Assembly: GCF_014596975.1 (NCBI RefSeq)
Contig: NZ_JACVXD010000002.1
Coordinates: 768,418 to 832,417 of the forward strand
DNA length: 64,000 bases
Source of the DNA: Aestuariibaculum marinum
GTDB lineage: Bacteria > Bacteroidota > Bacteroidia > Flavobacteriales > Flavobacteriaceae
Reading direction: 5' to 3'
The first letter of the stretch is position 1. Each line of letters opens with the position of its first letter. This document shows positions 1 through 9,322 of the stretch, in pieces. The translations under genes were made by a program, and so were the position numbers. The notes below the pieces were generated by a model that ran no database searches, was not told where the DNA came from, and was given only the letters and a program-made list of their open reading frames with translations.

Positions 1-1
1 A

Positions 2-1021
2 AAGGTAATTAAAGAACATTATCCATATATGAAAAAATGGTTGCTGTATATGGAAGCCAATTATCTGAAAGATGATTTAATGACGAAAGATAAATATGGC
101 GATTGGTGTGTACCACCGGAATCATTGGAGATTATCCGTTCCAGCGATCCAACGCGTTTAACCGATGGCGAAGTGCTGTCTAGTGCGTTTTACTATCACT
201 TGCTTCAAATCATGAAAAAGTTCGCTAGAATTCAAGGGAACAGTGATGCTGATATAGCATATTACGACGCTTTAGCCGAACGCATTAAAAAAGCATTCAA
301 TACGAAGTATTTCAACAGAGAAAATTATAGCTATGCCAACAATACAGTAACCGCAAATGTGTTGCCTTTAGCGTTTAATATGGTTCCTGATAATCTTCAG
401 CAAAAGGTTTTTGAGAATATGGTTCATCAAATTGAAGTCGTTAAGGAAGGGCATATTAGTACCGGCGTTGTGGGAACACAGTTTTTAATGCGAACTTTAA
501 CCGAGTTTGGTCGCGGTGATTTAGCCTTTAAATTGGCATCAAATAAAACCTACCCAAGCTGGGGGTATATGGTTGAAAACGGTGCAACTACTATTTGGGA
601 ACTGTGGAATGGAAATACTGCCGACCCAAAAATGAATTCACAAAACCACGTGATGCTATTGGGCGATTTAATCATTTGGTATTACGAAAACATGGCGGGT
701 ATTAAAAGTAATCCTGAAAAACCAGGGTTTAAACAAATTATTATGAACCCCGATTTTAAAGCTGGTTTAACTTATGTAAACGCCTCTTATAAATCGATTC
801 ACGGAATCATTAAAAGTTACTGGAAATTGAACAGAAATAAGCTCCAATGGGAGGTGACTGTACCGGTAAACACGACAGCTAAAGTGTATATTCCAACAAG
901 CGATGCTTTAAAAGTGAGACTTAATGGAGAAAAAATAAATTCTGAAGTATATCAATCAGAAAATGACAAGATAGTTTTAAGTCTGAAATCAGGAACTTAT
1001 ACCATTTCAGCGAAGCTATAA
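2..1021 (+). CDS. GH78 alpha-L-rhamnosidase, C-terminal part (partial at window edge)
   Basis: The reading frame is open from base 2, so this is the 3' part of a larger gene; the first ATG at 29 is internal. Family GH78 enzymes release terminal alpha-L-rhamnose with inversion, using an (alpha/alpha)6 barrel. Visible marks are GDWCVP followed by TDGEVLSSAF, and the strongly conserved GATTIWELWNG, whose Glu (about residue 200 of the fragment) matches the family's catalytic base. The last 80 residues look like the usual C-terminal beta-sandwich. The missing left part should hold the N-terminal beta domains and the general acid. It leads a run of same-strand glycosidase lipoproteins with short gaps, so it belongs to a rhamnose-containing polysaccharide locus. 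The family call is firm; the natural substrate is not visible. Confidence 0.9.
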   Translation, partial: KVIKEHYPYMKKWLLYMEANYLKDDLMTKDKYGDWCVPPESLEIIRSSDPTRLTDGEVLSSAFYYHLLQIMKKFARIQGNSDADIAYYDALAERIKKAFNTKYFNRENYSYANNTVTANVLPLAFNMVPDNLQQKVFENMVHQIEVVKEGHISTGVVGTQFLMRTLTEFGRGDLAFKLASNKTYPSWGYMVENGATTIWELWNGNTADPKMNSQNHVMLLGDLIIWYYENMAGIKSNPEKPGFKQIIMNPDFKAGLTYVNASYKSIHGIIKSYWKLNRNKLQWEVTVPVNTTAKVYIPTSDALKVRLNGEKINSEVYQSENDKIVLSLKSGTYTISAKL

Positions 1022-1060
1022 AAAGAGAAAACCAATTGAATAATAGATAATAGAGATAAA

Positions 1061-2986
1061 ATGAAAAAGTTTCAAATAGCTATGGTGCTCTTAGGAAGTA
1101 TCCTTCTTGGGAGTTGTAAACAACCTGTTGAAAAGAAAATAGCTTTAGAAGATAAAACGTGGCGAGAAGGTATTGTGGTTGACGAATTTATTTATGATAA
1201 AGCGCCATATCCGTCTTGTCATGCAGCAACCATAGTCGAAAATACAAACGGCGAACTAGTGGCATCTTGGTTTGGAGGAACACACGAACGTAACCCTGAT
1301 GTATGTATTTATGTGAGTAAGCGTAAAAACGGAAAATGGACGGAAGGTGTTGAGGTTGCTAATGGTGTTCAGAATGATACCTTACGTTACCCAACTTGGA
1401 ACCCGGTGTTGTATCAGATTCCTGATGGAGACTTAATGTTGTTTTATAAAATAGGACCGCATCCATCAACATGGTGGGGGATGTTGAAGCGTTCTTCTGA
1501 TGGTGGCGAAACCTGGTCCGAAGCCGAAAAGTTGCCTGAAGGTTTTTTAGGTCCGATTAAAAACAAACCGGAACTATTAGAAAATGGTACGTTGTTATTG
1601 CCATCGAGTGTAGAGGGTAACGGTTGGAATTTACGCATGGAGTCTACACCAGATTTTGGTAAAACCTGGAATATACAGGATACCTTGCCAAAAGGACCAA
1701 ACGATATCAATGCAATTCAACCAAGTATTTTATTCCATGAAAATGGAAAACTGCAACAAATTGGAAGAACCAGAAACAGACATTTATTTTCAACATGGTC
1801 TGAAAATAACGGACAAACCTGGTCGCCTTTAGAGTTGTTGAATATGCCTAACAATAGTTCAGGAACCGATGCCGTAACCATGAAAAATGGTGAGCATGCT
1901 TTAATTTACAACCATGTTTGGCCTAATGAAGATATGAACAAAAGCTATAGAAGTCCGTTAAATATTGCAACTTCCAAAGATGGAATCAACTGGAATGCCG
2001 CTTTAGTGTTAGAAGATTCTAAAATTAGTCAGTATTCGTATCCTTCAATCATTCAGGGGTCAGACGGTATGCTTCACTGTGTATACACATGGAGACGTCA
2101 AAAAATAAAGTATGTAAAAATTGATCCTTCACAGTTGGTGACTTTTCCAATTGTAGATGGGGTTTGGCCAGGTCCAACTAAAGAACGCTATAAAGTGGCG
2201 GTTTGCGATTGGATGATTTTAAAACGTCAGAAATTAGGTGAATTTGAACGAGCCAAAGAAATTGGAGCCGATGCTGTTGAGATGGATATGGGTGGTTTAG
2301 GAAATCGCGAAACGTTTGATAGTAAATTTGTTAATGGTGATACCGCAAGCGTTAGAGTATGGAACGAAAAAATGGCAGAAACAGGCGTTGGTATTAGTTC
2401 TATTGCCATGTCTGGTTTCTATGGGCAGTCGTTTGCAGAGCGTCCAACGTATAAAAAAATGGTGTCTGATTGTATCGAGGTGATGAAAACATTCGATGTT
2501 GAAGTAGCTTATTTGCCACTAGGAACTAAAGGAGATTTAGTGAAACATCCAGAATTACGTCCTGCTATTGTTGAACGATTACGTTGGGCAGGAGAACAGG
2601 TCGATAAGATTAACGGCATTATTGCGGTTGAAACCTCTTTATCTGCAGCTGAAGAAAAAGAGTTATTAAAGGAAATAGGAAACAGAAATATTAAAATTGC
2701 ATTCAATTTTGCAAACGCTATTAAAAACGGACGCGATATTTCAAAGGAATTAAAAACATTAGGTCGCGATAATATTGGTGAAATTCATGCCTCAAATACA
2801 GACGGGCACTGGATTGAAAACGATCCGGCTATCGATCTTCCGAAAATTAAAGAAACCCTTGATAAGATGCACTGGAAAGGTTGGTTGATTGTGGAGCGAT
2901 CTCGTGATACTACCGATGTTCATAACGTGGTGAAAAACTACGGAGCGAATGTCGCATACCTTAAAAAAGTGTTTCAGGGTGAATAA
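1061..2986 (+). CDS. Lipoprotein fusing a sialidase-like BNR propeller to a xylose-isomerase-like TIM barrel
   Basis: A signal peptide ends in LLGSC (Cys19), so this is a lipoprotein. Residues about 35-360 form a sialidase-like propeller with Asp-box repeats: SSDGGETW near 145, TPDFGKTW near 196, SENNGQTW near 247, SKDGINW near 305. Residues about 375-641 match the AP-endonuclease-2/sugar phosphate isomerase TIM barrel, with IGADAVEMDMGG near 401 and a C-terminal GWLIVERSRD. The link at about 365-375 is short, with no stop or frameshift. BNR proteins in such loci are often called exo-sialidases but many act on other sugars. The TIM barrel is normally a cytoplasmic isomerase, epimerase or 3-keto-sugar hydratase fold, so its place on an exported lipoprotein is unusual. 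The gene lies 39 bases after GH78 and 8 before the next gene. Both activities are inferred from fold only. Confidence 0.75.
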   Translation: MKKFQIAMVLLGSILLGSCKQPVEKKIALEDKTWREGIVVDEFIYDKAPYPSCHAATIVENTNGELVASWFGGTHERNPDVCIYVSKRKNGKWTEGVEVANGVQNDTLRYPTWNPVLYQIPDGDLMLFYKIGPHPSTWWGMLKRSSDGGETWSEAEKLPEGFLGPIKNKPELLENGTLLLPSSVEGNGWNLRMESTPDFGKTWNIQDTLPKGPNDINAIQPSILFHENGKLQQIGRTRNRHLFSTWSENNGQTWSPLELLNMPNNSSGTDAVTMKNGEHALIYNHVWPNEDMNKSYRSPLNIATSKDGINWNAALVLEDSKISQYSYPSIIQGSDGMLHCVYTWRRQKIKYVKIDPSQLVTFPIVDGVWPGPTKERYKVAVCDWMILKRQKLGEFERAKEIGADAVEMDMGGLGNRETFDSKFVNGDTASVRVWNEKMAETGVGISSIAMSGFYGQSFAERPTYKKMVSDCIEVMKTFDVEVAYLPLGTKGDLVKHPELRPAIVERLRWAGEQVDKINGIIAVETSLSAAEEKELLKEIGNRNIKIAFNFANAIKNGRDISKELKTLGRDNIGEIHASNTDGHWIENDPAIDLPKIKETLDKMHWKGWLIVERSRDTTDVHNVVKNYGANVAYLKKVFQGE

Positions 2987-2994
2987 AAAATAAG

Positions 2995-5712
2995 ATGAAG
3001 TATTTAAGTTTATGTTTTCTTTTGCTGATATTATCCTGTGCTAAAACCAAGCATGTGGTTATTGTTGGCGATTTAGAATTACCACGTTTAGCCTTTGCTA
3101 TCGATAAGCTTTCAGGCGTATTATTGGAAAATAATTACCATGTAACCGTTTCCGATAGATTACCCGAAAATAATACCGATAGAACCATTATTATTGGTGA
3201 AAAAGGAAGTGAAAATTGGAACTTAAATACTTCAGATTTAAACATAGATGATTCAAGTCTTACAGAAAAGGAAGGTTTTCAAATCATGTCTTTTGGGCAG
3301 GTAACTTACATTGAAGGCACCGATGCTTCTGGCGTGCTTTACGGAGCGCTCGATTTGGTAGATCATATTTCTGAAACCAAAGTATTACCTGATAGCATCA
3401 ATAAAAAAGATGCTCCGGAAATGGTATTGCGAGGTACTGTAATTGGCATTCAAAAACCGGAATACCTTCCGGGAAGAACAGTTTACGAATACCCGTATAC
3501 CCCAGAAAATTTTCCTTGGTTTTACGATAAAGACCTTTGGATTGAGTATCTGGATATGATGGTCGATAATCGTTATAACTCGCTTTACCTGTGGAATGGA
3601 CATCCGTTTGCGTCTTTAGTCAAGCTAGAAGATTATCCGTTTGCGGTTGAAGTTAGTGATGAAGATTTTAAAAAGAACGAGGAGATATTTAAATTCGTTA
3701 CCGAAGAAGCCAATAAGCGTGGCATTTGGGTCATTCAAATGTTTTATAATATTCTGGTATCAAAACCATTTGCGGAGCATTATGGTATTAAAACACAGGA
3801 ACGCTCGCGACCTATCACTCCGCTTTTAGCTGATTATACCAGAAAATCGATTGCAGCTTTTATTGAAAAATACCCGAACGTTGGTTTGTTAACTACCTTG
3901 GGTGAAGCCATGAACACTATTGATGACGATGTCGAATGGTTTACCAAAGTCATTATTCCAGGAGTTCAGGACGGTTTACAATCAATTGGAGAAACTAATG
4001 AACCACCAATTATTCTTCGTGGTCACGATACCGATGCGCCTTTGGTTATGGAAAGAGCATTGCCGCTGTATAAGAATCTGTATACCATGAACAAATACAA
4101 CGGCGAATCGCTAACCACTTACGAACCGCGAGGGCCATGGGCAGAAACGCACAGAAAGTTAAGCGAAGCGGGTTCTACGCATATATCTAACGTGCATATT
4201 TTAGCGAATTTGGAACCTTTCCGCTATGGCTCCCCAGACTTTATTCAGAAAAGTGTAAAAGCCATGCACAGCATTCATGGCGCTAATGCGCTGCATTTAT
4301 TTCCGCAGACTTCGTATTGGGATTGGCCGTATGCGCCCGATAACACCGAACCGCGTTTATTGGAAATGCAACGCGACTGGATTTGGTATAAAGCTTGGGG
4401 ACGTTATGCTTGGAATAGTCAACATGATAGAACCGAAGAAATTAGTTTTTGGCAAGATCAGTTAAGTCAGAAATACGGTGTAGGTTCAGGAGAAGGAATT
4501 TTAAAAGCTTACGAAGAAGCCGGTGAAATTGCGCCTAAAACGTTACGTCGATTTGGAATCACTGAAGGGAACCGACAAACCTTATTATTGGGCATGTTCG
4601 CAAGTCAGTTGGTGAATCCTTATAAATATCGGGTGTATCCCGGATTTTATGAGTCATGCGGGCCTGTTGGTGAAATTTTATTGGAGTATGCTAAAAAAGA
4701 ATGGGAAGGCGAGCCTCATGTTGGCGAAACACCGCTTCAAATCATCAACGAAATTGTCAATCATGGAAAAGCTGCTGTTGAAGGTATTGAACAGGCAACG
4801 CCTTATGTTATTCAAGATGTTACAGAATTCAATCGTTTAAAGAATGATATTTATTGTTATAATCTCTTTGCTAATTTCTTTTCCGAAAAGGTAAAAGCAG
4901 CCATGTTAGTACTGCGTTATAGTTATTCGAATAACATTGAAGATTTAGACCAGGCCTTGCCACATTTAGAAAAAAGTGTTGCTTATTATCAGGAGTTGGT
5001 TAACCGTACAAAAGACACGTATTTATATGCCAATAGTATGCAAACCGAGTTGCGCCGTATTCCCATTAGAGGTAACGATGGTAAAAATAAAACCTGGGAA
5101 GAGTTATTGCCACATTATCAAAAGGAGCTGGAGGTGTTTAAGCACAATATAGAAATGTTGAAATCTGATAATAATGACGAAATAATAAAAACCTTCAAGA
5201 CGTTAGAGCCTGTAGAAGTTTTAGTTTTAAATAAAGAAGCATCCCGTTTTTCATTGAAAAAGGGACAAAAAGTTTACTCTGATAATGAAGCTGAAATTGA
5301 CGAAGTAGCAAAAGAATTAAGGCATCTGACAGGTGTTCAATTCTCAGACAAAGAACAACAGGAAAACGGTACCGTTTTACATTTTAAAACAGACAAAGTA
5401 GTAAAAATTTTGGTGGGGTATTTCAATACCAACAGTTTTACCGTTTTAGCGCCGCCAACATTAGAAACCAATGCGCAAGCGAATAACAGGGGACAAGCCG
5501 ATATCAAGATTGCTAATGCTATGTTGGTTTCTGGTTTGTATCCGGTAAATATTTACAGTTATCGTTACGAGCCGGGCGAGCATAAACTGGTGTTAGGAAA
5601 AGGACGGGTTTTAGTTTTAGGATTTATCGATGGACAAGAAAAAATCGTTATTCACGATGCTGGTATAACCAACAAGGAAGAAGGTAAAGCCATAGATTGG
5701 TTATTTTATTAA
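2995..5712 (+). CDS. Large lipoprotein with GH67/GH20-type N-terminal domain and TIM barrel; putative alpha-uronidase-like glycosidase
   Basis: The signal peptide ends in LILSC (Cys15). Residues about 18-130 resemble the small alpha/beta domain found before the catalytic barrel in GH20, GH67 and GH115; the stretch EGTDASGVLYGALDLVD (107-123) is its hallmark. From MVLRGTVIGIQ (143) a TIM-barrel-like region follows, with NSLYLWNGHPFASL (195-208) and TLGEAM (301-306), whose Glu304 is a candidate catalytic acid. At 905 residues it is in the range of GH115 and longer than GH67. I do not recognise a named family with certainty. Position between a rhamnosidase-containing segment and GH2 enzymes suggests removal of a uronic acid or related side group from an algal glycan. 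The start is supported by the signal peptide. Confidence 0.6.
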   Translation: MKYLSLCFLLLILSCAKTKHVVIVGDLELPRLAFAIDKLSGVLLENNYHVTVSDRLPENNTDRTIIIGEKGSENWNLNTSDLNIDDSSLTEKEGFQIMSFGQVTYIEGTDASGVLYGALDLVDHISETKVLPDSINKKDAPEMVLRGTVIGIQKPEYLPGRTVYEYPYTPENFPWFYDKDLWIEYLDMMVDNRYNSLYLWNGHPFASLVKLEDYPFAVEVSDEDFKKNEEIFKFVTEEANKRGIWVIQMFYNILVSKPFAEHYGIKTQERSRPITPLLADYTRKSIAAFIEKYPNVGLLTTLGEAMNTIDDDVEWFTKVIIPGVQDGLQSIGETNEPPIILRGHDTDAPLVMERALPLYKNLYTMNKYNGESLTTYEPRGPWAETHRKLSEAGSTHISNVHILANLEPFRYGSPDFIQKSVKAMHSIHGANALHLFPQTSYWDWPYAPDNTEPRLLEMQRDWIWYKAWGRYAWNSQHDRTEEISFWQDQLSQKYGVGSGEGILKAYEEAGEIAPKTLRRFGITEGNRQTLLLGMFASQLVNPYKYRVYPGFYESCGPVGEILLEYAKKEWEGEPHVGETPLQIINEIVNHGKAAVEGIEQATPYVIQDVTEFNRLKNDIYCYNLFANFFSEKVKAAMLVLRYSYSNNIEDLDQALPHLEKSVAYYQELVNRTKDTYLYANSMQTELRRIPIRGNDGKNKTWEELLPHYQKELEVFKHNIEMLKSDNNDEIIKTFKTLEPVEVLVLNKEASRFSLKKGQKVYSDNEAEIDEVAKELRHLTGVQFSDKEQQENGTVLHFKTDKVVKILVGYFNTNSFTVLAPPTLETNAQANNRGQADIKIANAMLVSGLYPVNIYSYRYEPGEHKLVLGKGRVLVLGFIDGQEKIVIHDAGITNKEEGKAIDWLFY

Positions 5713-5749
5713 CAAGACATGTCTTGTCACCCTGAACTTGTTTCAGGGG
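5712..5749. repeat. Palindrome plus stem-loop repeat between two glycosidase genes
   Basis: The gap 5713-5781 holds a perfect 16-base palindrome, ACAAGACATGTCTTGT (5712-5727), which starts on the last base of the preceding stop codon. It runs directly into TGTCA and a stem-loop with CCCTGAA (5730-5736) pairing with TTCAGGG (5742-5748). The TGTCA-CCCTGA form resembles small dispersed intergenic repeats common in Flavobacteriia, and a related element occurs at 46523. There is no T-run, so it is not a classical terminator; it may stabilise or process the operon transcript. Confidence 0.55.
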
Positions 5750-5781
5750 CTTTAAATTTATAATTTTATTAGAATCATTGT

Positions 5782-8700
5782 TTGATGAAAAAGTTACAAT
5801 ACATAGTTTTAGCAACCATTTTAATGTTCATGTCTTGTGGAAAAGAGGTAAAGGTTGATACTATTCGAAAAGAAATCAGTTTAAACGACAATTGGCATAC
5901 GATTCATTTAGATAGTTTGCATCAACCGGAGGCCGAATTTGTGAATAACATAGCGATAAATCAGGAGTGGAAATCTGTTTCTATACCTCATAACTGGGAT
6001 CAGTATTATGGCTACCGCCGTATGAAACATGGTAATTTACACGGTACAGCCTGGTATTACAAGACTTTAAAATTAAATGATGAAGACGAGGGAAAACAAC
6101 ACTTTTTGTTTTTTGAAGGCGTAGGCTCGTATGCTACGGTTTGGGTAAATGGTAAAGAAGTGGGGAATCACAAAGGCGGACGAACTACCTTTACTTTAGA
6201 TATTACTGAAGCTATTGATTTTAATACTGAAAACAACATTGTAGTGAAAGCGGCACATCCGGCATTTATAGCCGATTTACCTTGGGTCTGCGGTGGTTGT
6301 TCAGGTGAATGGGGCTTCTCGGAAGGCTCTCAGCCTATGGGAATCTTTAGACCCGTAGCTTTAGTCGTTACCGATAAGTTGCGTATTGAACCTTTCGGAG
6401 TTCATGTGTGGAATGATGCATCAACAAACAAAGAAAACGCTTTACTTCATACCACTACAGAGGTTAAAAACTATAGCGATTCAGCAAAACAAATTACTGT
6501 TGAAAATATATTGATAGATGCCAACGGAAAAGAGGTGGTTTCAGTGAAAACTGAAATAGAAAACGTTTCCGGTTTAAAAGAAATCAAACAAACCTTACCA
6601 GAGTTTTCTAACCCAAAATTATGGTCGCCGGAAGATCCGTATTTATATCAATTGGTGACTAAAGTTTACGAAAATGGTGATTTAAAGGATGCATTAACGA
6701 CACCTTATGGAATCCGCTGGGTAAGCTGGCCAATTAATCGTGAAGGTGATGATAATCGATTTTTCTTAAATGATGAACCAATTTTTATAAACGGAACCTG
6801 CGAATACGAACACCTAATTGGTAGAAGTCATTCGTTTTCAGATAAAGATGTAAAAGCCAGAATTGGTCAAATTAAAGCCTCGGGGTATAATGCATTTCGA
6901 GAAGGTCATCAGCCACATAATTTAAGATATCAGGAACATTTAGATCAAGATGGTATTTTATTCTGGAGTCAATTTTCAGCGCATATCTGGTACGATACAC
7001 CAGAGTTTAAAGCCAATTTTAAAACCTTATTGAAGGAATGGATTAAAGAACGTCGAAACAATCCTTCTGTGGTGATGTGGGGCTTACAAAATGAAAGCAC
7101 CATTCCGAAGGACTTTGCAGAAGAGTGTACGCAAATAATCCGGGAATTAGACCCAACCGCAACACAACGCTTAGTAACGACCTGCAACGGTGGGCAGGGA
7201 ACAGATTGGAACGTGATTCAAAACTGGTCGGGTACGTATGGAGGCGATCCTTATAATTACGGTGAAGAGATGACCGAACATTTATTAAATGGAGAATATG
7301 GTGCCTGGCGTTCGGCAGATTGGCATACCGAAGGGGAGTTCGACCAAAAAGGAGAGCTTAGCGAAAATCGTTTTTCACAATTGATGGAAATTAAGGTTGC
7401 TGAAGCCGAATCGGTAAGCGATAAAATTGTTGGGCAATACCATTGGTTATTATATTCTCACGAAAATCCGGGGCGTTCTCAAAATGGCGAAGGCTATCGC
7501 GATATCGATAAAGTCGGGCCAGTAAATTACAAAGGTATTTTTACCATTTGGGGTGAACCTTTAGATGCATTTTATATGTATCGCGCCAATTATGTATCGA
7601 ACAAAAAAGAACCGATGGTGTATATCGTGTCGCATTCGTGGCCGACCCGTTGGAATGATATTGGAACGAAAAATGGTATCGATGTATATTCAAATTGTGA
7701 TGAAGTGGAGTTGTTTAACGATGTTAATGAAGCATCTTTAGGAAAACTAAAAAATCCGGGATTAGGCAAACATTTTCAGTTTAATAATGTCGATGTAAAA
7801 TATAATGTATTGTATGCTGTGGGTTATGTTGATGGGAAGCCTGTTGCGAAAGATTTTATTGTGTTAAATAATTTACCAGAGTCGCCACATTTTGATGCCT
7901 TGGTGAGCGAAGCAAACGATATTTTAAAACCAGCTGATGGTTTTAATTATTTGTATCGTGTGAATAGCGGTGGTGCCGATTATACCGATACCTTTGGAAA
8001 TACCTGGTTAGCCGATGTGCATAAAACTGGTGAAAATTCATGGGGTTCATTATCATGGACGGATAATTTTGAAAACCTTCCGGCGTACTATGCGAGTCAG
8101 CGTACCACTTACGACCCGATTGCAGGAACGCAAGACTGGAAATTATTTCAGGATATTAGATATGGAGCCGATAAGTTACGTTACGAATTCCCTGTTCCGG
8201 ATGGCGAATATCAGGTAGAATTGTATTTTAATGAGCCTTGGTACGGCACTGGAGGAGGTATGGATTGCGAAGATTGGCGTGTATTTGATGTAGCAATTAA
8301 CAATAATATTGTTGAAAAGAATTTAGATATTTGGAAAACCGTTGGACATGATACTGCTTTAAAGAAAGTCTATACAGCAAAAAGTGAAAATGGGAAGTTA
8401 GTGGTGTCATTTCCGAATGTAGCTTCTGGTGAGGCGGTAATTTCGGCGATTGCTATTGCTTCAAATGATTATAATGTAAATCCAGCTAAGGCCTCCGATA
8501 AGAATATTTTAAATCTTTCAGCGAATACAGGTGTTGAAGAATCAACCTGGCTAAATATTACCGATAAACAGTTTGTGAATTCAAACGTTAGTTTTACCAA
8601 ATTGCCTTCAGAAGTTTATGGCGCTGATTATTTAAAATTCCCGATTTCAGAAGCTAATAAAACCGTTTCAGGAGAGTTTACCTTGAAGACCGATGCCACG

Positions 8701-9294
8701 GTTTATGCTTTTGTAAATTCAGAAATAAAACACTTTGAAAGTTATGAAACATTGGAAGAAACTGCTGAAAATAGTTCAAACCAAACCTATACGGTTTATA
8801 AGCGTGTAGCTAAAAAAGGTGAACAAATTAAGTTTACTTCAGAAAATGGATTGGCAACCATTGCAGTGGTTCCAACATATTCTATGGAAGAAAAAGACGA
8901 TCGCGCGATTGTAAAACTGGAAGCAGAAACCGATGCAGAGATTACTGGTTCTGGAGTAGAAAAAGCTTTCTTTAAAAAAAGTGATTACGTCGGGTTTACC
9001 GAAAACAAAAAAAACAGTATTACTTTTACAGTCACGCCTGGAGTTGCTAATATTTATTTAATGCGTTTCAGGTATATGAATTTAACTGACGCGCCCTTGA
9101 AGGTGAGATTAAAAATTGAAGATGCTAACGGTATTTTATTAAGAAATGACGATATCGAATTCCCGGTTAGAAATGATAAGTGGAAAATTTTAAATACAAC
9201 TTCCGGAGGGTATATTAATGCCGGAACGTATAAGATTCAGCTGGAATCAGAGAACATGAAAGGACTTCGAATCGAGTCATTCGAATTTCAATAA
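5782..9294 (+). CDS. GH2 glycosidase lipoprotein with malectin-like carbohydrate-binding domain
   Basis: Lipoprotein signal ending MFMSC (Cys19). The GH2 order is clear: sugar-binding jelly roll about 30-200, immunoglobulin-like domain about 205-310, then a TIM barrel about 315-620. Acid/base Glu438 sits in WGLQNES and the likely nucleophile Glu505 in NGEYGAW. A malectin-like domain follows (about 715-890, FNYLYRVNSGG), then about 270 residues of beta-rich sequence to 1170, far longer than ordinary GH2 enzymes of about 800-1000. Family members are retaining beta-galactosidases, beta-glucuronidases and related enzymes; linkage cannot be read from sequence. The stretch CGGCSGEW (170-177) in the jelly roll is unusual for an exported protein because of two nearby Cys. 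It is part of the locus led by GH78 and sits 28 bases before a second GH2. Confidence 0.85.
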   Translation: MMKKLQYIVLATILMFMSCGKEVKVDTIRKEISLNDNWHTIHLDSLHQPEAEFVNNIAINQEWKSVSIPHNWDQYYGYRRMKHGNLHGTAWYYKTLKLNDEDEGKQHFLFFEGVGSYATVWVNGKEVGNHKGGRTTFTLDITEAIDFNTENNIVVKAAHPAFIADLPWVCGGCSGEWGFSEGSQPMGIFRPVALVVTDKLRIEPFGVHVWNDASTNKENALLHTTTEVKNYSDSAKQITVENILIDANGKEVVSVKTEIENVSGLKEIKQTLPEFSNPKLWSPEDPYLYQLVTKVYENGDLKDALTTPYGIRWVSWPINREGDDNRFFLNDEPIFINGTCEYEHLIGRSHSFSDKDVKARIGQIKASGYNAFREGHQPHNLRYQEHLDQDGILFWSQFSAHIWYDTPEFKANFKTLLKEWIKERRNNPSVVMWGLQNESTIPKDFAEECTQIIRELDPTATQRLVTTCNGGQGTDWNVIQNWSGTYGGDPYNYGEEMTEHLLNGEYGAWRSADWHTEGEFDQKGELSENRFSQLMEIKVAEAESVSDKIVGQYHWLLYSHENPGRSQNGEGYRDIDKVGPVNYKGIFTIWGEPLDAFYMYRANYVSNKKEPMVYIVSHSWPTRWNDIGTKNGIDVYSNCDEVELFNDVNEASLGKLKNPGLGKHFQFNNVDVKYNVLYAVGYVDGKPVAKDFIVLNNLPESPHFDALVSEANDILKPADGFNYLYRVNSGGADYTDTFGNTWLADVHKTGENSWGSLSWTDNFENLPAYYASQRTTYDPIAGTQDWKLFQDIRYGADKLRYEFPVPDGEYQVELYFNEPWYGTGGGMDCEDWRVFDVAINNNIVEKNLDIWKTVGHDTALKKVYTAKSENGKLVVSFPNVASGEAVISAIAIASNDYNVNPAKASDKNILNLSANTGVEESTWLNITDKQFVNSNVSFTKLPSEVYGADYLKFPISEANKTVSGEFTLKTDATVYAFVNSEIKHFESYETLEETAENSSNQTYTVYKRVAKKGEQIKFTSENGLATIAVVPTYSMEEKDDRAIVKLEAETDAEITGSGVEKAFFKKSDYVGFTENKKNSITFTVTPGVANIYLMRFRYMNLTDAPLKVRLKIEDANGILLRNDDIEFPVRNDKWKILNTTSGGYINAGTYKIQLESENMKGLRIESFEFQ

Positions 9295-9322
9295 AAGCGA
9301 TTATTAATTACGAGTATAGATA

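Noticed and set aside
5712..5727. The 16-base palindrome as an AraR-type operator
   Set aside because: Its sequence and lack of a spacer differ from the AAGTGT-N7-ACACTT sites and no -7 box follows.
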